Of a stretch of 64,000 nucleotides of DNA, positions 60,630-64,000 are shown one piece after another. This DNA comes from Streptomyces sp. 2131.1 (GTDB lineage Bacteria > Actinomycetota > Actinomycetes > Streptomycetales > Streptomycetaceae). Location of the stretch: positions 682,001 to 746,000 of the forward strand of contig NZ_FNSY01000001.1 in NCBI RefSeq assembly GCF_900105515.1, written 5' to 3'. The position numbers were made by a program, and so were the translations under genes. The notes under the pieces are model-generated. The model did not search any database. It was not told the origin of the DNA and was given only the letters and a program-made list of their open reading frames with translations. Position 1 is the first letter of the stretch. Every line of letters begins with the position of its first letter.

Positions 60630-61789
60630 CAGTCGGTGGTGTCCTTCCGGGTGGTCCGCAGACCGGGCACGTCCCAGTCGGCGGCGACGGCTTCGGTGTC
60701 CGCGCCCGGCAGCGCCGGACCGGTGCGCACCGACGCGGGGGTGGCCGAGAAGCGGGGCGCGGGCGCCGGCTGGGTGAGTCCGCCGTGCTCGACGAAGGTG
60801 GCGCGGGCGGCGAGGTGCGGGTGGTGGGGTGCCTCGCGGAGCGAGAGGACGGGTGCCACGCAGGCGTCCGACCCGTCGAAGACCTCGGTCCACTCGGCGC
60901 GGGTGCGGGTGCGGAACCGGTCCGCGACGGCGGTGCGCAGCTCGGCCCAGCGGGCGAGGTCGTTCCGGTCCGGGGCGGTGTCCGCGATGCCGAGGAGCCG
61001 GACGAACTCGTCGTAGAACCGTTGCTCCAGCGGCCCGACGGCCATGTACTCGCCGTCGGCGGTCTCGTACGAGCCGTAGAACGGGCAGCCCCCGTCGAGG
61101 AGGTTGGAGCCGCGCCGGTCCTGCCAGCCGCCGGCCGCGAGCATGCCGTGGATCATCGTGGCGAGGTGGGCGGCGCCGTCGACGACGGCCGCGTCGACCA
61201 CCTGTCCGGTACCGCCGGGCGTACGGGCGTGCTGCAGGGCCGCGAGGATGCCGACGACGAGGTAGAGCGAGCCGCCCGCGTAGTCGCCGACCAGGTTGGC
61301 CGGGACGGTGGGCGGCTCGCCGGGCCGGCCGATCATGGAGAGGGTGCCGGTGAGCGCGATGTAGGAGATGTCGTGCCCGGCGCGCTCGGCCAGTGGCCCG
61401 TCCTGGCCCCAGCCGGTCATCCGGCCGTAGACGAGCTCCGGATTGCGGGCCAGGCAGGCGTCGGGGCCCACGCCGAGGCGTTCCGCGACGCCGGGGCGGT
61501 AGCCCTCGATGAGGACGTCGGCGCGTTCGACGAGGTCCAGGACGGCGGCCGGGCCCTCGGGGGCCTTGAGGTCGACGAGCACCGAGCGCTTGTTGCGGTT
61601 GGTGAGGTCGCGGGCCGGATCGATGCCCAGGCCGGCGCCGCCGGGGCGGTCGACCCGCACCACGTCGGCGCCGAGATCGGCCAGGAGCATCGCGGCGAAC
61701 GGACCGGGGCCGATGCCGGCGAGCTCCACCACCCGCGTCCCGTCGAGGGGACCGCGCGAGCCGCGCGGACCGTTCCCTGTACTCGCCAT
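60629..61789 (-). CDS. CaiB/BaiF family CoA transferase or racemase
   Basis: A 386-residue member close to alpha-methylacyl-CoA racemases: VVELAGIGPGPFAAMLLADLGADV and NRNKRSVLVDLK, here seen as IGPGPFAAMLLADLGA, are the family opening, and TGWGQDGPLAERAGHDI contains the active-site glycine-rich loop and aspartate/histidine used by racemases. It may convert branched 2-methylacyl-CoA epimers so that the acyl-CoA dehydrogenase can use them. Iso/anteiso fatty acids are abundant in streptomycetes. The start ATG 61789 has GGGGGC upstream. It is the first gene of a four-gene operon. Confidence 0.93.
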   Translation of the reverse strand: MASTGNGPRGSRGPLDGTRVVELAGIGPGPFAAMLLADLGADVVRVDRPGGAGLGIDPARDLTNRNKRSVLVDLKAPEGPAAVLDLVERADVLIEGYRPGVAERLGVGPDACLARNPELVYGRMTGWGQDGPLAERAGHDISYIALTGTLSMIGRPGEPPTVPANLVGDYAGGSLYLVVGILAALQHARTPGGTGQVVDAAVVDGAAHLATMIHGMLAAGGWQDRRGSNLLDGGCPFYGSYETADGEYMAVGPLEQRFYDEFVRLLGIADTAPDRNDLARWAELRTAVADRFRTRTRAEWTEVFDGSDACVAPVLSLREAPHHPHLAARATFVEHGGLTQPAPAPRFSATPASVRTGPALPGADTEAVAADWDVPGLRTTRKDTTD

Positions 61790-61815
61790 CGAGCCCCCAG
61801 CGGTATGACACAACT

Positions 61816-61830
61816 GATGTAACATCGATG
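61816..61830. promoter_or_regulatory. overlapping palindromes before the CaiB operon
   Basis: GATGT-A-ACATC (61816-61826) and CATCGATG (61823-61830) are perfect, overlapping palindromes 27-41 bases before the CaiB start, in an AT-rich pocket. A fatty-acid-oxidation repressor would bind here. Confidence 0.45.
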
Positions 61831-61893
61831 ATGCTAAGAACGCACCGCGCTCCGCACAACCCCTTGGGGAGAGCAAGCGCTTAGTTCTTTAGC

Positions 61894-61911
61894 GGATACT
61901 CATGGATACTC
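61894..61911. promoter_or_regulatory. ten-base-spaced direct repeat GGATACTC
   Basis: GGATACTC occurs at 61894-61901 and 61904-61911, exactly one helical turn apart, about 91 bases before the saccharopine-dehydrogenase-like gene. This spacing suits a response regulator or a tandem-binding activator. Confidence 0.45.
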
Positions 61912-62001
61912 CCCCATCACCCCCTCCCGCCCGCACACCGCCACGGGGACCGCGCTAACCTCTGCTCGCTCCATCCGGTGCCGTCCTCCGCGGAGGCTTT
62001 C

Positions 62002-63192
62002 GTGAACAGGCAGAACGGGGCCGCGCGCCCCTATGACGTAGTCCTTTTCGGCGCCACCGGGTTCGTGGGTGTGCTCACCGCCGAATATCTGGCCCGGCAC
62101 GCCCCGGACGACTGCCGCTGGGCCGTCGCCGGGCGCGACCGCGCCAAGCTGGAGAAGCTGCGCGCCCGGCTGAGCGACCTGAATCCGCGCTGCGCGGACC
62201 TCCCGATCGTCGAGGCGGACGCCTCCGACGAGGACTCGCTGCGCGCGCTGGCCGAGTCCGCCCGGGTGGTGGCCACCACCGTCGGCCCTTACGTCTGGTA
62301 CGGCGAGAAGCTGGTCGCCGCCTGTGCCGATGCGGGCACGGACTACACGGACCTCACGGGCGAGCCGGAGTTCGTGGACCGGATGTACGTGGAGCACGAC
62401 GCCCGCGCCCGCGAGACCGGCGCCCGGCTCGTGCACGCCTGCGGCTTCGACTCCGTGCCCCACGATCTCGGCGCCTACTTCACGGTCCGGCAGCTGCCGG
62501 AAGACGTGCCGCTGCGCGTCGACGGCTTCGTCCGCAGCAACGCCGTCTTCTCCGGCGGTACGTTCGCCTCGGCGCTCACCGCGATGGGCCGGGGCCCGCA
62601 GACCGCGCGCGCCGCGAAGGAGCGCCGGCTGCACGAGCCCCGGCTGGCCGGGCGCCGCGTCCACGCCCCGCTGGGCCGCCCCCGCTTCAGCCCGGAGACC
62701 GGCACCTGGGCGCTGCCGCTGCCCACGCTCGACGCGGGGATCATCGCCCGCTCGGCGCGGGCGCTGCCCCGTTACGGCCCCGACTTCCGCTACCGCCACT
62801 ACGCCTCGGTCAAGCACCTGCCCGTGGCGCTCGGTGGTACGGCGGCGCTCGGCGCGCTCCTGGGTGCCGCCCAGGTGCCGGCCGCCCGGGACTGGCTGAT
62901 GGGGCGCTACGAGCCCGGCGCGGGCCCGGACGCGGAGCGCAGGCGGCGCAGCTGGTTCACCGTGCGGTTCGTCGGCGAGGGCGGCGGGCGGCAGGTGTTC
63001 ACGGAGGTGTCGGGCGGCGATCCGGGCTACGACGAGACGGCGAAGATGCTCGCGGAGTCCGCGCTGTGCCTGGCACTGGACGAGCTGCCGGCGACCTCGG
63101 GGCAGGTCACCACGGCCGCCGCGATGGGCGACGCGCTGCTGGAGCGGCTGATCGCGGCCGGGCTGCGCTTCCGGGTGGCGGCGGTCCGCTGA
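62002..63192 (+). CDS. saccharopine-dehydrogenase-like, trans-acting enoyl reductase family
   Basis: A 396-residue protein. DVVLFGATGFVGVLTAEYLA is a Rossmann NAD(P)-binding start, followed by WAVAGRDRAKLEKLR, and the middle has LTGEPEFVDRMY and ACGFDSVPHDLG typical of the family that contains mycobacterial trans-acting enoyl reductases for phthiocerol and phenolglycolipid synthesis. A hydrophobic stretch near residue 280 suggests membrane contact. The start GTG 62002 has GGAGG six bases upstream; 61978 is the alternative. The role here is unknown but probably in lipid metabolism. Confidence 0.87.
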   Translation: MNRQNGAARPYDVVLFGATGFVGVLTAEYLARHAPDDCRWAVAGRDRAKLEKLRARLSDLNPRCADLPIVEADASDEDSLRALAESARVVATTVGPYVWYGEKLVAACADAGTDYTDLTGEPEFVDRMYVEHDARARETGARLVHACGFDSVPHDLGAYFTVRQLPEDVPLRVDGFVRSNAVFSGGTFASALTAMGRGPQTARAAKERRLHEPRLAGRRVHAPLGRPRFSPETGTWALPLPTLDAGIIARSARALPRYGPDFRYRHYASVKHLPVALGGTAALGALLGAAQVPAARDWLMGRYEPGAGPDAERRRRSWFTVRFVGEGGGRQVFTEVSGGDPGYDETAKMLAESALCLALDELPATSGQVTTAAAMGDALLERLIAAGLRFRVAAVR

Positions 63193-63214
63193 GCGGCCGG
63201 CGACCGCCGGCTCA
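63190..63214. terminator. hairpin at the convergent gene ends
   Basis: TGAGC-(GG)-CCGGC pairs imperfectly with GCCGG-CTCA and includes both stop codons of the converging genes (63190-63192 and 63212-63214). It may terminate both transcripts. Confidence 0.4.
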
Positions 63215-63889
63215 GGCGGCCGCCTCGCGCAGGGCCCTGCGGCACAGGGAGTCGGCCCTGCGCGTCGTCTCAGGCTGCCGGAAACCCCGGGTCAGCGCCA
63301 GGGTGTGCGCGACGGCGTTGTCCAGGCCGGTGCGGTGCCCGACGGAGACGTACACCGGTTTGACGCCGTCCCGAGTGCGCAGCGCGCGCCCGACCTCCTC
63401 CTCGCCGTCCAGCAGGGGCGACTGGTCGCCGCGCCGGGGGCCGGGCGGCTCGAAGGTGAAGGTGAACGGGCTCTTGGCGACGCCGATGACCGGGAGCCCC
63501 GTGAGGACGCCGAGATGGCTGGCGAGGCCGAAGCGGCGGGGGTGGGCCCTGCCGTATCCGTCGCAGACGACCAGGCCGGGATCGGCCCTCAGGTTCTCCA
63601 GGGCGGCCAGCACCGTCGGGATCTCGCGGAAGGCCAGCAGCCCCGGGACGTACGGGAAGCTGACCCGGCCGACGGCGGTCGCCTCCTCCACCACCTCCAT
63701 CGTGGCGGCGTCGAGCACGACGGCCGCCGCCGCCACGATGTCGCGTTCGTCGTCGTAGGCGACGTCGACCCCGGTCACCCTGCCCTGTCCCGGCGGCGGG
63801 CCGGGCTCGTCGAGGACCACCCGGGTCCGCAGGGCGTCCTGGACCGCACGGGCCTCGGCGGCGTCGGAAGGCATCTGAAGCGCTGTCAT
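63212..63889 (-). CDS. nfi: endonuclease V
   Basis: A 225-residue DNA-repair nuclease that nicks next to deoxyinosine. Catalytic acids are at D42 (VTGVDVAYDD), E89 (PGLLAFREIP) and D110 (VVCDGYGRAHPR), positions that match known endonuclease V proteins, followed by GLASHLGVLTGLPVIGVAKS (seen as FGLASHLG and IGVAKS). The wedge residues include the PYVPGLL motif. The start is ATG 63889. It protects against deaminated adenine. Confidence 0.94.
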   Translation of the reverse strand: MTALQMPSDAAEARAVQDALRTRVVLDEPGPPPGQGRVTGVDVAYDDERDIVAAAAVVLDAATMEVVEEATAVGRVSFPYVPGLLAFREIPTVLAALENLRADPGLVVCDGYGRAHPRRFGLASHLGVLTGLPVIGVAKSPFTFTFEPPGPRRGDQSPLLDGEEEVGRALRTRDGVKPVYVSVGHRTGLDNAVAHTLALTRGFRQPETTRRADSLCRRALREAAA

Positions 63890-63933
63890 GGTGCGCTCAC
63901 CCTAAGCGCTGCCCCGGCCGGTAGCCTGAACCC

Positions 63934-64000
63934 ATGTTCGTACTTGAGCTGTCCTACACCGCCCCGCTGGACCGCGTCGACGCGGTGATGAAGGAGCACG
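63934..64000 (+). CDS. 5' part of a YciI-family protein
   Basis: The first 22 codons read MFVLELSYTAPLDRVDAVMKEH before the window ends. This opening is typical of YciI-like proteins, small dimeric ferredoxin-fold proteins of mostly unknown function. The start at 63934 has no strong RBS and is divergent from endonuclease V. Confidence 0.6.
   Translation, partial: MFVLELSYTAPLDRVDAVMKEH

Noticed and set aside
1..64000. tRNA, rRNA, CRISPR, insertion sequences, integrase, attachment sites or a replication origin
   Set aside because: I found no cloverleaf-like sequence, repeat-spacer array, transposase or integrase motif, terminal inverted repeats or DnaA-box cluster.

Overview
The window is high-GC chromosomal DNA from an actinomycete, almost certainly a Streptomyces. 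The signs are third-position G/C throughout, many GTG and some TTG starts, four-base start/stop overlaps, and families named after Streptomyces (SCO6745 family, DUF6126, DUF5941). I see no tRNA, rRNA, CRISPR array, insertion sequence or prophage. Gene order from about 12 to 32 kb matches the hopanoid region of streptomycetes, judged from memory of that locus and not from a search.

Layout. (a) 0.26-6.4 kb: six overlapping genes of the uncharacterised STM4011-STM4015 group: two tandem LRR proteins, an ATP-grasp protein, a sulfatase-like hydrolase and two radical SAM enzymes. (b) 6.4-11.9 kb: SGNH hydrolase; secreted LysM/M23 peptidase behind a ydaO (c-di-AMP) riboswitch; GH36 alpha-galactosidase; tyrosine phosphatase. 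(c) 12-24.6 kb: hopanoid operon read leftward, hpnC-hpnD-small ORF-hpnE-prenyl synthase-shc-hpnG-hpnH-dxs-hpnO, followed by an XRE/cupin regulator and a small membrane protein. idi lies in the same window at 33.5 kb. (d) 24.9-32 kb: a TagGH-like exporter and a separate five-gene operon (CDP-alcohol phosphotransferase with DUF5941, LicC-like nucleotidyltransferase, glycerol-1-phosphate-dehydrogenase-like enzyme, second CDP-alcohol phosphotransferase, GT2), suggesting a phosphodiester-linked envelope lipid or polymer.

(e) 32.4-43.4 kb: housekeeping and stress genes: CDF metal exporter, idi, anti-sigma-type ATPase, DUF308 protein, crotonase, DJ-1/PfpI protein, GlxA regulator, SCO6745 protein, tex, amidohydrolase and its GntR regulator. 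(f) 43.4-55.1 kb: ABC-F ATPase, amino-acid-oxidase-like FAD enzyme, BCCT transporter, secreted M14 carboxypeptidase, LacI regulator, a divergent pair of MpaB/DUF2236 proteins with a TetR gene, a short decayed stretch, a tandem GNAT protein and a macrodomain protein. (g) 55.2-64 kb: MerR regulator, fadB, fadA, acyl-CoA dehydrogenase, CaiB-type CoA transferase, a saccharopine-dehydrogenase-like protein, endonuclease V and the start of a YciI protein.

How they connect: dxs and idi supply and balance C5 units, the prenyl synthase makes farnesyl diphosphate, HpnCDE make squalene, Shc cyclises it, and HpnH/G/O add and trim the polar side chain. The neighbouring phosphodiester operon and exporter probably also act at the envelope. 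The clearest candidates for undescribed biology are the STM401x cassette with a doubled LRR gene and the LicC/G1PDH/two-CDP-alcohol-phosphotransferase operon, whose first gene appears to start at CTG.
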